A stretch of 64,000 nt of DNA, taken from contig NZ_KB905370.1 in the NCBI RefSeq assembly GCF_000378985.1, forward strand, positions 3,803,342 through 3,867,341, given 5' to 3'. The notes under the pieces are model-generated. The model worked only from the letters and a program-made list of their open reading frames with translations, searched no databases and was not told where the DNA came from. Of the stretch, positions 1 through 8,071 are shown one piece after another (position 1 is the stretch's first letter; each line of letters begins with the position of its first letter). Both the position numbers and the translations under genes were made by a program. Source of the stretch: Ensifer sp. BR816 (GTDB lineage Bacteria > Pseudomonadota > Alphaproteobacteria > Rhizobiales > Rhizobiaceae).

Positions 1-1110
1 CTGGATGTTTTCGAGGATGGCTTCGTTGGCGGCGGACGATGCCTCCATCTGCGGCATGTGGCCGACCGCCGGGATGACGCGCAGCCGAACATTTTCGGGC
101 AGGTCGGCCGCCTGCGGGAGCGGGACGATCTCGTCCCGTTCGCCCCACAGGAGCGTCACCGGGCAGGTCAGTTCCCGAAGCTGGCCGGCGATCGACTGCA
201 ACTGGCCATTGTCGTCGGCGATCGTGTCGGCGATCGCCGACAGCGCCTCCGGCACGCCCTCGAGCCGCTTGAAGCGAAGCGTTCCCTCGACCATGTCGCT
301 GGTGATCTTCGACGGATCGGCAAACAGCCGCTCCAATACGCCGAGCAGCGGCCGGCGGCGTTCCACCGCAACGAAGTCGACGAGGAAATCCCGGCTCATC
401 TGCTTGCTCAGCCCGATCGGGGCGATCAGCGTCAGCGAACCGACGCGCGAGGACCGCTTGGCGGCGATCGCCGCAGCGACAGCGCCGCCAAACGAGTGCG
501 CCACCAGATGGATCCTGCCGGGCGCAACGGCTTCGACCGCCGCGTCGACGGCAGCGACGATCTTCGGGAAGACATCCTCGCCCGCGATCGGCGACGAGGC
601 GCCGTGTCCGGGCAGATCGACCGCAACCACCCGCATGTTTTCGGCGAGCGCCGACTGGTTGAACAGCCAGGTCGAGAGATCGCCGCCAAAGCCGTGCAGC
701 AGCACGGCGGTCTCGTCACTCTCCGGTCCCGCTTCGAGGACGTTGATCACACCACCATCCACAGCGATCGTCCGTGGCGCCGACGCGCCGCCTTCGCCTT
801 CCTCACCCGCACCAAGCCGGTCCGCATAGCTTGCGATGAAGGCGTCGATCTCTTCCGACGTCGCCGCCGCGTCGGCGATCACGCCGGCGAGCGCACCGAC
901 CGGCGCCGTCGTTCCCTCGCCAAGGACGATGCGCCTCAGCGTTCCGGTCGCGGCGGCTTCCACGACATTGGTGACCTTGGTGGTTTCGATCTCGAGGATT
1001 TCCTGACCGCGAGTGACATGTCCGCCCTCGCCGACCATCCACTGGGTGATCTTGCCCTCGGTCATCGTCATTCCCCATTTGGGAACGGTGACTGCCTCGA
1101 TTGACGACAT
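1..1110 (-). CDS. acoC: Acetoin dehydrogenase E2, dihydrolipoyllysine acetyltransferase, copy 1 (3' end cut by window edge)
   Basis: E2 component of an acetoin-cleaving complex: a lipoyl domain carries the acyl group made by AcoAB to CoA. The 370 codons present start at ATG 1110 and run off the left edge. Comparison with the complete second copy (373 aa) says only about three residues and the stop are missing. Residues 1-78 are a biotinyl/lipoyl domain with the modified lysine in IETTKVTN (K45). From about residue 114 an alpha/beta-hydrolase domain follows, with nucleophile elbow AHSFGG (S206) and charge-relay D326 (GERDE) and H351 (VGHMP), as in AcoC of other bacteria (about 370 aa). It starts 5 bp after acoB. 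It differs from copy 2 at two bases (172, 187) and in roughly the last 30 bp. Confidence 0.9.
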   Translation of the reverse strand, partial: MSSIEAVTVPKWGMTMTEGKITQWMVGEGGHVTRGQEILEIETTKVTNVVEAAATGTLRRIVLGEGTTAPVGALAGVIADAAATSEEIDAFIASYADRLGAGEEGEGGASAPRTIAVDGGVINVLEAGPESDETAVLLHGFGGDLSTWLFNQSALAENMRVVAVDLPGHGASSPIAGEDVFPKIVAAVDAAVEAVAPGRIHLVAHSFGGAVAAAIAAKRSSRVGSLTLIAPIGLSKQMSRDFLVDFVAVERRRPLLGVLERLFADPSKITSDMVEGTLRFKRLEGVPEALSAIADTIADDNGQLQSIAGQLRELTCPVTLLWGERDEIVPLPQAADLPENVRLRVIPAVGHMPQMEASSAANEAILENIQ

Positions 1111-1115
1111 CGTGT

Positions 1116-2123
1116 CTACCTCTTGATGATGGAGGTCGCTGCCTTCACCACGGCATCGGCCGAGGGAATATAGGCGTCCTCGAGATTGGGGGCGTAGGGA
1201 ACCGGGGAATGCGGCGCCGTCACCAGCTTGATCGGCGCCTTCAGCGCATCGAAGCACTTGTCGGCCAAGAGTGCCGAGATATCGGCAGCCACGCCGCAGC
1301 GCGGATTGGCTTCGTCGACGATGACGACACGGCCGATCGTCTCGGTGAACTCGAGCAGCGTGTCCTCGTCGAGCGGCGAGGTGGTACGCGGGTCGATGAT
1401 ACAGGCGGAGATGCCCTCGGCCGCCAGCTTGCGGGCGGCCTCTTCGGCGACCTGGACCATGCGGCCGATAGCGACGATCAGCACGTCCTTGCCGTCGCGC
1501 GCCACCCGCGCCTCACCGAAGGGGATCGTGTAGGCGCCGTCCGGCACCTCTCCCACCGTGTCGTAGAGCATCTTGTGCTCGAGGAAGATCACCGGATCGT
1601 CGTCGCGGATCGCCTGCAGCAGCAGCCCCTTGGCGTCATAGGGGGTCGACGGGATGACCACCTTGAGGCCGGGAATGTGGGTGAAGATCGGATAGAGCGC
1701 CTGGGTGTGCTGCGACCCGGAGCGGCTGCCGGCGCCATAGGTGGCGCGAACGACGAGCGGGGTCTTGGCGCGGCCGCCGAACATGTAGCGGAACTTCGCC
1801 GCCTGGTTCATGATCTGGTCGAGGCAGACGCCGGCGAAGTCAACGAACATGATTTCCGCGATCGGCCGCAGGCCGGTGAGCGCCGCCCCCGCCGCTGCGC
1901 CGATAAAGGCCGCCTCGCTGATCGGCGTGTCGCGAATGCGCTCCGGCCCGAAGGCGTCCAGCAGCCCGCGGGTGACGCCGAACGGACCACCCCAGGCATC
2001 CTTCACGCCGTTGGCGCCGGCGCCGCCGGTCAGATCCTCGCCCATCATGATCACGCGCGGATCGCGGCCCATCTCGAAATGAAGGGCTTCGTTCAGGGCC
2101 TGCCGGAAAGACTTCTGTGCCAT
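1116..2123 (-). CDS. acoB: Acetoin dehydrogenase E1 beta subunit, copy 1
   Basis: Beta subunit of the thiamine-diphosphate-dependent E1 heterotetramer, which cleaves an alpha-hydroxyketone and reductively acylates the E2 lipoyl arm. The 335 aa match the length of AcoB proteins. There is no N-terminal lipoyl domain, unlike the roughly 460 aa PdhB of alphaproteobacterial pyruvate dehydrogenase, which favours the acetoin-type assignment. Typical family blocks are visible: GEDLTGGAG near residue 28, DTPISEAAFIGAA near 84, and the C-terminal transketolase domain with VVIVDEANPRCG near 264. It lies between acoA and acoC with gaps of 12 and 5 bp. The predicted protein is identical to that of copy 2. 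Confidence 0.93.
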   Translation of the reverse strand: MAQKSFRQALNEALHFEMGRDPRVIMMGEDLTGGAGANGVKDAWGGPFGVTRGLLDAFGPERIRDTPISEAAFIGAAAGAALTGLRPIAEIMFVDFAGVCLDQIMNQAAKFRYMFGGRAKTPLVVRATYGAGSRSGSQHTQALYPIFTHIPGLKVVIPSTPYDAKGLLLQAIRDDDPVIFLEHKMLYDTVGEVPDGAYTIPFGEARVARDGKDVLIVAIGRMVQVAEEAARKLAAEGISACIIDPRTTSPLDEDTLLEFTETIGRVVIVDEANPRCGVAADISALLADKCFDALKAPIKLVTAPHSPVPYAPNLEDAYIPSADAVVKAATSIIKR

Positions 2124-2135
2124 CGTCGCGGCTCC

Positions 2136-3113
2136 TTACAAATACTTGACGTAAACATCGGTGGTGAGCGCGGACATCGGCGGGAACGGCGCCGCTCGAG
2201 CCGCGCTGACGGCACGGTCGATTGCGGCTTCGACTTCCTCGTCGACGGCATCGAGCTCTGCCGTCTCGACCAGCGACACGTCCTTGACGCGCTTGCGGAA
2301 ATTACCGAGGCAATCGCGCTCGCGTCGCATTGCCGCCTTCTCCTCGGGGGTGCGGTAGGTGTCGGGATCGCCGCTATAATGGCCGTAGTAGCGCGGCACA
2401 TGCACATGCAGCATCGTCGGGCCGCCGCCCGCCCGGGCGCGCTCCACCGCCTCGCCGGCCGCGGCATAGACGCTGAAGACGTCGGTGCCGTCGACCTCGA
2501 TGGTGGGGATGTCGTAGCTTTCGGCGCGGCGGGTGAAGCTGCCGGCCGACACATGCGCATTCGCCGTCGCCTCGCCGAAGCCGTTGTCCTCGATGACGAA
2601 GATGATCGGCAGCATCCAGATCTTGGCGAGGTTGAAGCTTTCCGACATCACCCCTTCGTTCATGGCGCCGTCGCCGGCAAAGGCCACCGCCACCTGACCG
2701 GTGCCGAGCAGCTTGGCGCTCAACGCCGCCCCGCAGGTGATCGGCGCCCCCGCCGCGACGATGCCGTTGGCGCCGAGCATCCCCTTGCGCAGGTCGGCAA
2801 TGTGTTGCGATCCGCCCTTGCCGCCGCAGGTGCCGCTGGCGCGGCCGAACAGCTCGGCCATCATGCTGTCGATGTCGACGCCTTTGGCGATCGAGTGACC
2901 ATGACCGCGGTGCGTCGAGGAGATGTAGTCGTCGTCGCGAAGCTGCAGGCAGACGCCAACGGCGCTCGCCTCCTGGCCGGCATAGAGATGGGTGTTGCCG
3001 GGGATGTCGCCGGTACCCATTTCCTGCATCACCCGTTCTTCGAACCGGCGGATCATCCGCATGGTTCGGTAGACGTTGACGAGCTCATCATGTGATAGCT
3101 GCAGAGCTGACAT
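2136..3113 (-). CDS. acoA: Acetoin dehydrogenase E1 alpha subunit, copy 1
   Basis: Alpha subunit of the E1 component, binding thiamine diphosphate. The TPP motif runs from GDG (147-149) to EDN (N177), and the conserved [13 protein letters not shown] segment lies near residues 66-78. Length 325 aa, exactly the usual AcoA size. An upstream in-frame start would add 21 residues, but ATG 3113 has a strong GTGAGGAAC ribosome site and matches the start of copy 2. It begins 93 bp downstream of the permease gene, so it is probably co-transcribed with that transporter operon. Its first 115 codons are diverged from copy 2 (for example L6F, H8R, M20T, Q30E), while the rest appears identical. Confidence 0.93.
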   Translation of the reverse strand: MSALQLSHDELVNVYRTMRMIRRFEERVMQEMGTGDIPGNTHLYAGQEASAVGVCLQLRDDDYISSTHRGHGHSIAKGVDIDSMMAELFGRASGTCGGKGGSQHIADLRKGMLGANGIVAAGAPITCGAALSAKLLGTGQVAVAFAGDGAMNEGVMSESFNLAKIWMLPIIFVIEDNGFGEATANAHVSAGSFTRRAESYDIPTIEVDGTDVFSVYAAAGEAVERARAGGGPTMLHVHVPRYYGHYSGDPDTYRTPEEKAAMRRERDCLGNFRKRVKDVSLVETAELDAVDEEVEAAIDRAVSAARAAPFPPMSALTTDVYVKYL

Positions 3114-3206
3114 TTGTTCCTCACTGATATTTCGGTCCGGCACGGCGCTTACGAACCGATCTTTCTTCGTCGGCATCCATCTGGCGTGTGGTCTCCTCGA
3201 TTCAGT

Positions 3207-4253
3207 TCACACTCTTGTTTTTCGGGAGCGTCTGTACTGATCGATGATGACGGCTGCGACGATGATCATCCCCTTGATGATCTCCTGGTAATAGGAGCCG
3301 ACCTTAAGGAAGGTGAAACCGGAGGTGATGACGCCGAGAATGATAGTTCCGATCACGGTGCCAGTGATGCGACCGACGCCGCCGGCAAGCGAGGTGCCGC
3401 CAATCACCGCGGCCGCGATGGCATCGAGCTCATAGGCAACCCCCATTGTAGGCTGGGCGGAAGCCGCACGTGCCGCTGTCACAACACCGGCAAGGCCGGA
3501 AAGCAGGCCGGCGATGGCATAGACCTTAAGAAGGTGCGAGCCGATATCGATGCCCGACACTCGCGCAGCCTGCGGATTGGCGCCGATCGCATAGGTGAAC
3601 TTGCCGTAGCGTGTATAGCGCAGAGCGATGTGTGAGATGATCGCAACGGCAATGAAAATAATTACCGGCAGCGGCAAGGGGAAGCCCAGGAGGATAAAGC
3701 TCTTGCCGAGCCAGGTGAAGTCAGGATTCAGCAGCCCGATGGGCTGGCCAAGCGTGTACCACTTGGCAACGCCGCGGGCGCAGACCATCATGCCCAGCGT
3801 AGCAATAAAAGGCGGAATATTGGTTTTGGCTATTATCAAGCCGTTGATAAGACCGGCAAGCAAGCCAACCAAGAGCCCTGCCAGAATTGGCCAGATCGGA
3901 AGCAGATCCGTCAGCGCCGGATAAAGGGCGCGCACGTCTGCCGAGCTTTGAGCAAGCGACGCCGCCACCATAGCAGCGAGACCAAGCACGGAGCCCGATG
4001 AGAGGTCGATCCCACTCGTAATAATCACCTGCGTTACGCCAACGGCAAGAATACCGATGACCGAGACCTGAAGAATAATGATCGACAGCCGCTGCTGGTT
4101 GCCGAGGAATGAACTTCCAACAAAAATCCAGCCAAGAAGCTCGAACATGAGCGCAATACCGACGAGCACAAGGGCCGTCGACATTTCGTTCGAAAGCTTT
4201 CTTTTCGCTACCGGCTTTCCTGCCACGGCCGTGGCTCCCGAGGACGTTGTCAT
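3207..4253 (-). CDS. ABC transporter permease, ribose/inositol (CUT2) type
   Basis: Inner-membrane permease of the RbsC/FrcC/IatP family (348 aa) for pentose, hexose or inositol uptake. A charged N-terminus is followed by eight or more hydrophobic segments. Family signatures are VGVTQVIITSGIDLSSGSV near residues 76-94, ATLGMM near 150, and RYTRYGKFTYAIGANPQAAR near 215-234. It follows the binding-protein gene by 85 bp that hold a strong hairpin, and precedes acoA. Normally an ATPase gene (iatA/rbsA type) sits between binding protein and permease; here there is none, so energy coupling must come from an ATPase elsewhere. The substrate cannot be fixed from sequence; polyol or inositol is suggested by the neighbouring oxidoreductases. 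Confidence 0.9.
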   Translation of the reverse strand: MTTSSGATAVAGKPVAKRKLSNEMSTALVLVGIALMFELLGWIFVGSSFLGNQQRLSIIILQVSVIGILAVGVTQVIITSGIDLSSGSVLGLAAMVAASLAQSSADVRALYPALTDLLPIWPILAGLLVGLLAGLINGLIIAKTNIPPFIATLGMMVCARGVAKWYTLGQPIGLLNPDFTWLGKSFILLGFPLPLPVIIFIAVAIISHIALRYTRYGKFTYAIGANPQAARVSGIDIGSHLLKVYAIAGLLSGLAGVVTAARAASAQPTMGVAYELDAIAAAVIGGTSLAGGVGRITGTVIGTIILGVITSGFTFLKVGSYYQEIIKGMIIVAAVIIDQYRRSRKTRV

Positions 4254-4291
4254 TGCGAAGAAACCTCCGCCTTAAGAGTCGTTGGAGATAG

Positions 4292-4328
4292 CCTGCGGAT
4301 GTGCCGCCGTATGCGGCACATCCGCAGG
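4292..4328 (-). terminator. Perfect 16-bp hairpin between binding-protein and permease genes
   Basis: CCTGCGGATGTGCCGC (4292-4307), loop CGTAT, then its exact complement (4313-4328). There is no T-tract, so it is more likely an mRNA-stabilising or attenuating stem that raises binding-protein message over permease than a full terminator. It occupies the place where the missing ATPase gene would be expected. Confidence 0.7.
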
Positions 4329-4338
4329 TCAGCGGCGA

Positions 4339-5277
4339 TCAGTTCTTGTTGAGGTAGGTGTCGACGTTAGCCGCATTCACCAGTTCAAACGGAATCCAGA
4401 CCGGGGATTGGACCTTCTCGCCCTTGGCAAGCTTGATCGCGGTGTCGACTGAACCGGCGCCCTGTCCCACCGCATCCTGGAAGACTGTGGCGTCGAGATC
4501 GCCGGTCTTCACGTAATGCATCGCTTCCTTGGTGGCATCGATGCCGGCGACGATGACGTCCTTCATCTCCCAACCGGCCGCCTTGAGCGAGTTGACAGCG
4601 CCCAGCGCCATGTCGTCGTTGTTGGAGAGGACCGCGACCGGCTTGTAACCCGCCGTGATCCAGTTGGTCATCAGATCCTGCGCCTTCACCGGATCCCACT
4701 GTGCCGTCTGCTCGTCGATGATCTTCATGAAGTTGCATTCCGGCGTGGCAACAACGTCGTGGACCGCCTTGCTCCGCTGTTCCGCAGCGTGTTGGGCGAG
4801 AACACCCTGAATGATCAGAATGCCGGCATCCTCGGTCTTGCCCTCTTCCTTCAAGACGCGGCAGACTTCCTTGGCCTGCAGAGTGCCGGCATCGATCTCC
4901 TTCGAGCCGATGAAGGCCGCCTTCGGGCCAAGCTGGTCGAGATCGCTCGGCGTGTTGTTGACATAGACCAGCGGAATGCCGGCATCGGCCGCCATTTTCG
5001 TGATTGTCGGTGTTGCGGTGCTTTCCACCACGTTGACGATGATGGCGTCGACCTTGGCGGCAATGAAGTTCTGGATCTGCGACAGCTGTTTGTTGACGTC
5101 AGCGTCGGCAAACTCGATCTGCAGAGGTTGGCTGGTCTTGGCGGCCTCGTCCTTCATCGCCTGGACCATCACCGCCAGGAACGTGTCGTTCGAAGCAATG
5201 GTAACCCCGATGTCGCCTGCATAAGCAGATGACGCCGCGAGAAGCATCGCCGTTGTGCTAATAATCATTCGCTTCAT
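4339..5277 (-). CDS. Periplasmic sugar-binding protein, ribose/inositol (CUT2) type
   Basis: Secreted substrate-binding protein (312 aa). The start at ATG 5277 has an AGAGGGAA ribosome site and yields a Sec signal peptide MKRMIISTTAMLLAASSAYA cleaved before GD. The body is the periplasmic-binding-protein type 1 fold of RbsB/IbpA: DIGVTIASNDTFLAV opening, NKQLSQIQNFIAAKVDAIIV near residue 70, VLSNNDDMALGA near 225 and VAGIDATKEAM near 250. It lies 90 bp after the isomerase gene, with an operator-like site in that gap (5359-5372), so it may have its own promoter. Sequence resembles inositol/ribose binders, but the ligand is unproven. Confidence 0.9.
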   Translation of the reverse strand: MKRMIISTTAMLLAASSAYAGDIGVTIASNDTFLAVMVQAMKDEAAKTSQPLQIEFADADVNKQLSQIQNFIAAKVDAIIVNVVESTATPTITKMAADAGIPLVYVNNTPSDLDQLGPKAAFIGSKEIDAGTLQAKEVCRVLKEEGKTEDAGILIIQGVLAQHAAEQRSKAVHDVVATPECNFMKIIDEQTAQWDPVKAQDLMTNWITAGYKPVAVLSNNDDMALGAVNSLKAAGWEMKDVIVAGIDATKEAMHYVKTGDLDATVFQDAVGQGAGSVDTAIKLAKGEKVQSPVWIPFELVNAANVDTYLNKN

Positions 5278-5358
5278 TTCTATTCCCTCTTTTCTTGTTC
5301 GGGTGTCCGGCAGCACCCAAGAGCAACCGGACCGTCCTCCTCCACTGAGAACGGCTAA

Positions 5359-5372
5359 TGGCAACGTTTACA
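5359..5372 (-). promoter_or_regulatory. CG-centred LacI-type operator candidate
   Basis: TGGCAACGTTTACA, 82 bp upstream of the binding-protein start and overlapping the 3' end of the isomerase gene. It fits the motif TGkmAACGwTTACA that recurs at 7484, 7515, 7922 and more weakly at 19559. CG-centred near-palindromes of this length are typical of LacI/GalR-family operators. No regulator with an obviously matching site is adjacent. Confidence 0.5.
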
Positions 5373-6234
5373 TTCGGGAGAGCGATTTCGATGCATTTGC
5401 TGCATCCACCAATGGTCTGAGATATTCCAGCGAGACGCGTGCTACCCAGTCTGGCTCGATGCCTCGCTGGTGGAAGCCGCATTCCATCGACAGATAGCCG
5501 TCGAAGCCGGTTTCCTTCAGCGCGTCTATGAGCGCCGGGAAGTCGCCCCTGCCCATACCAGGTGGCAAGCGGTTGTTGTCGGAAGCGTGGATATGGACCA
5601 GGTCCTTCCCCATCGCATAGACATAGTCGCTCATCACCTCCTTCTCGGTGATGACGTGATGGCTATCGAACATCAGCCGTACGTTCGGCTCACCGACATC
5701 CTTCATCATGTCGATGGTATTATCGCAGGTGTTGACGATGTTGCTGTCTTCCGGCGTGGGTTCAATCACAATCTCGACGCCGAAGTCCTGCGCGAAGCCG
5801 GCGATTTCCCGAATAGCCTGCGCGGCCCAGTCCCATGCCTGCCGATATGTCGTTCCGAAGATATACCAACCGGGCAGGCAGATCAGCCGCTTGCCCCCCC
5901 AATCGGCGGTGAGCTGGACCATCTCCTTGTAATGGTCGACGGCCCAACGACGTTCCTCCGGAATCGGCGACGCGACATTATTGCCAGGCCCGCCGCCATG
6001 CGCCGGCAGCATAGCCGCCAGCTCCAGGTCATAGTCCTTAAGCATCTTGCCGATGTCCTTACGCCTTTGGGCGCTCAGCGTCGGCGGAAAGACATGAGGG
6101 CTGGCCGCGCCAATTTCGATCGCGTCGTACCCGATTTTCTTGATCCGCCTGATCGTTTCCTCAAGCGTATAGGCCGGCAACCATGTCGGGTTGCTTGCGT
6201 AGGGCCAGGTGTGCATTGCGAGCTTGATCGTCAT
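5368..6234 (-). CDS. Sugar isomerase/epimerase, xylose-isomerase-like TIM barrel
   Basis: Cytoplasmic metal-dependent isomerase or epimerase of the AP_endonuc_2/xylose-isomerase-like family (288 aa), a group that includes inosose isomerase IolI, inosose dehydratase IolE and ketose 3-epimerases. Candidate metal ligands are E158 (IVIEPTPED), D190 (MFDSHH), H217 (HIHASDN) and E251 (SMECGF). It lies 11 bp downstream of the Gfo/Idh gene and upstream of the binding-protein gene in the same operon. That points to isomerisation or epimerisation of the keto product made by the oxidoreductase. The exact reaction cannot be read from sequence. Confidence 0.85.
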   Translation of the reverse strand: MTIKLAMHTWPYASNPTWLPAYTLEETIRRIKKIGYDAIEIGAASPHVFPPTLSAQRRKDIGKMLKDYDLELAAMLPAHGGGPGNNVASPIPEERRWAVDHYKEMVQLTADWGGKRLICLPGWYIFGTTYRQAWDWAAQAIREIAGFAQDFGVEIVIEPTPEDSNIVNTCDNTIDMMKDVGEPNVRLMFDSHHVITEKEVMSDYVYAMGKDLVHIHASDNNRLPPGMGRGDFPALIDALKETGFDGYLSMECGFHQRGIEPDWVARVSLEYLRPLVDAANASKSLSRM

Positions 6235-6245
6235 GGGACCACTCC

Positions 6246-7409
6246 TCAGGCAGCAGACTGCTTGATATCTTCCCAGGCGCCCTTCTCTCCCGAGACGAGA
6301 ATGGCTTCAGCTATGCGCTCGATCTGCACGCCGTCCTTGAAGTCCGGCGAGGCCGGCTTATTCTCGGCAATGGCCTTGAGGAAGTTGTACCATTCGATTG
6401 ATTTGATATCGATATAGCCCTGCCCCATGCCCGCAACCGGCCACAGCTTGTCGCCGAACGGCTGGTTCGGTCCGGAATAGATGGTGCGAAAGCCGAAGGC
6501 ATCCGCCGGATCATCGGCAAAGGCTACGCGAAGCTCATTGAGGCGCTGGTAATCGAAGGCGATCGAGCCTTTGGTGCCGTGGATCTCGAAGCCAAGCTGG
6601 TTATGGTGGCCCCACGAATTGCGCGTCACTTCGATGCTGCCGTGCGCCCCGTTGGCAAACTTGATTAGAGTGAGCGCAGTATCGTCGACGTCGACCTTGC
6701 CCTTTTCGGAGGAGGCGGCACCGCTTTGGCCAAAGAAGCGCCCAAGAGGCAATGGCCGTTCCGGAATGAAGGTCTTGACGATGGCGTTGACCGAGGCAAA
6801 CTCGCCAACCAGAAGGCGCGCCGCATCGATCACATGCGTCCCGATATCCCCTAGCGTTCCTGAGCCGGCCTTGGCCTTGTTGAAGCGCCAGGACAGGGGG
6901 GCATTCGGGTCAGCGCCCCAATCCTGGAGGTAGTAGCCCCGGAAAGTGAGGATATCGCCAATGCGCCCCTCATCAATCAGGCGTTTTGCCATCTGCAGGG
7001 CCGGCGTGTGACGATAGTTGTAGGAGACCATCGTCACTACGCCAGTCTCGTTCGCCGCAGCAAGCATCGCCTCCGCTTCCGCAACCGTCATCGACATCGG
7101 CTTTTCGCACATGACGTGCTTGCCGGCCTTTGCGGCAGCGATCGAGATTTCGGCGTGCGTATCATTCGGAGTGCAGATATCGACGATATCGATATCGGGG
7201 CGCGAGACCACCTCGCGCCAATCGGTCGCGTACTCCGCGAAGCCATACTGTTTGGACGCCTTCTGCGCCATCTCCTCGTCGATGTCGACGATAACCTTGC
7301 GTTCGATCTCGATCGGCGCACCGAAGAGAATTGGCACCACCGCTGTGGCAATCGAATGGGCCTTGCCCATGAAGCCTGTACCGATCAATGCAACGTTCAG
7401 CTTTTTCAA
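6246..7409 (-). CDS. Gfo/Idh/MocA-family oxidoreductase (first gene of module A operon)
   Basis: NAD(P)-dependent sugar or polyol dehydrogenase (387 aa). A Rossmann fold opens right at the N-terminus (LNVALIGTGFMGKAHS), with the family hallmark CEKPMS near residue 99 and a C-terminal GFO_IDH domain (GTLGDIGTHVIDAARLL). The start is TTG 7409, preceded by GGGGGAG at 7-nt spacing. An in-frame ATG 37 codons upstream would add a non-conserved tail and overlap the operator-like sites. First gene of the operon running through isomerase, transporter and acoABC. The 387 aa length with an extended C-terminus (YSGPNQPFGDKLWPVAGMG) is longer than IolG, so it is a distinct subgroup. Confidence 0.85.
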   Translation of the reverse strand: MKKLNVALIGTGFMGKAHSIATAVVPILFGAPIEIERKVIVDIDEEMAQKASKQYGFAEYATDWREVVSRPDIDIVDICTPNDTHAEISIAAAKAGKHVMCEKPMSMTVAEAEAMLAAANETGVVTMVSYNYRHTPALQMAKRLIDEGRIGDILTFRGYYLQDWGADPNAPLSWRFNKAKAGSGTLGDIGTHVIDAARLLVGEFASVNAIVKTFIPERPLPLGRFFGQSGAASSEKGKVDVDDTALTLIKFANGAHGSIEVTRNSWGHHNQLGFEIHGTKGSIAFDYQRLNELRVAFADDPADAFGFRTIYSGPNQPFGDKLWPVAGMGQGYIDIKSIEWYNFLKAIAENKPASPDFKDGVQIERIAEAILVSGEKGAWEDIKQSAA

Positions 7410-7483
7410 CCTTCGTCTCCCCCATTCGAGCCGGCAATGTGCCCGGCTGTGGCAAATTTCGATCCTGCCGTGGATTTTTCTGA

Positions 7484-7497
7484 TGTAAACGTGTACA
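7484..7497 (-). promoter_or_regulatory. CG-centred LacI-type operator candidate (site 1)
   Basis: TGTAAACGTGTACA, palindromic except for one base pair, 75 bp upstream of the TTG start of the Gfo/Idh operon. Paired with a second copy 31 bp away (three helical turns), as expected for cooperative binding. Confidence 0.55.
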
Positions 7498-7514
7498 CCA
7501 TAAAAAAATTGCCG

Positions 7515-7528
7515 TGTCAACGATTACA
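7515..7528 (-). promoter_or_regulatory. CG-centred LacI-type operator candidate (site 2)
   Basis: TGTCAACGATTACA, same motif as 7484-7497, start-to-start distance 31 bp. Both sit in the divergent intergenic region between the minus-strand Gfo/Idh operon and the plus-strand genes from 7690. Confidence 0.5.
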
Positions 7529-7689
7529 TGCTAGAAATCGGACACACTGTTACACCGGCTCTCGCTGCCGCCGTTGTCCGAAACGAAGGAGGGAAATGGC
7601 CGAAGAGACGGGCATCGTCTGAGACGATTTTTGGTCCTTAAGGCTCGAGAGCAGGCAAGCACATGTTTGAGAGTGATTGGGAGGTTTCA

Positions 7690-7896
7690 ATGCATCAACA
7701 ACGCCGCAAACGTGTGGGGAGCAGCATCGCAGTCTTCGTTGTTGTGCCCCTTTTGTTGCTCCAAGGTGGGCTCGTGAACTTTCAAGGAGCGATAGCGGTC
7801 GTCACACGCGAGGTCGCTAGAATGAGCGAAATGAGAACACAACTGGCCGAAGCGAAGCTAGCTGCGCTCAAACATTATCTGGACTTCTCGCACTGA
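7690..7896 (+). CDS. Possible small membrane protein, 68 aa, unknown
   Basis: Short open frame starting at ATG 7690 after a very good GGGAGG site (5-nt spacing). The product begins with a basic stretch (HQQRRKR), then one hydrophobic segment (SSIAVFVVVPLLLLQGG), then an amphipathic charged tail (VTREVARMSEMRTQLAEAK). This is the make-up of a single-pass small membrane protein with a short coiled coil. I do not recognise a family. It lies in the divergent region upstream of the IolG-like gene. Support is only the ribosome site and composition. Confidence 0.4.
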   Translation: MHQQRRKRVGSSIAVFVVVPLLLLQGGLVNFQGAIAVVTREVARMSEMRTQLAEAKLAALKHYLDFSH

Positions 7897-7921
7897 CATG
7901 CGCTTACCGATGCCCCTGGCG

Positions 7922-7935
7922 TGTAAACGTCGCCA
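7922..7935 (+). promoter_or_regulatory. CG-centred LacI-type operator candidate upstream of the IolG-like gene
   Basis: The complement reads TGGCGACGTTTACA, one base different from the 5359-5372 site. It lies 137 bp upstream of the IolG-like start, suggesting the plus-strand dehydrogenases are co-regulated with the minus-strand operon. Confidence 0.4.
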
Positions 7936-8071
7936 TTGGCGAAAAGACCCGCTTTGCTAACCGCAACGCAAGAAACCACTCGGACGAGCGGGCCACTGCG
8001 CCTGAGCGATGCATGGCAGTGCCGACAACTTGATTCGCTCAAATATGCTTGAAGATTTGAAAGGATAAAGA

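Larger units (their letters stand above)
1..3113 (-). repeat. Direct duplication of acoABC, copy 1 (partner 10337-13449)
   Basis: The whole acoA-acoB-acoC block recurs at a constant offset of 10336 bp, same orientation, without any indel. Reading the two copies against each other, positions 188-2768 look identical (about 2.58 kb, non-coding frames included). Differences cluster at both ends: positions 1-30, 172 and 187 on one side, and many substitutions from 2769 (G to C) to the acoA start on the other. Sequence outside the genes is unrelated. The pattern of a homogenised core with diverged flanks suggests gene conversion between older paralogs, or a recent duplication followed by partial replacement. 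Confidence 0.9.

Noticed and set aside
1101-3095. 664-codon plus-strand open frame opposite acoAB (and its twin at 11437-13440)
   Set aside because: It is antisense to clearly conserved acoA/acoB genes, has Arg/His/Gly-rich low-complexity translation and no ribosome site. GC-rich codon bias of the real genes leaves this frame open.
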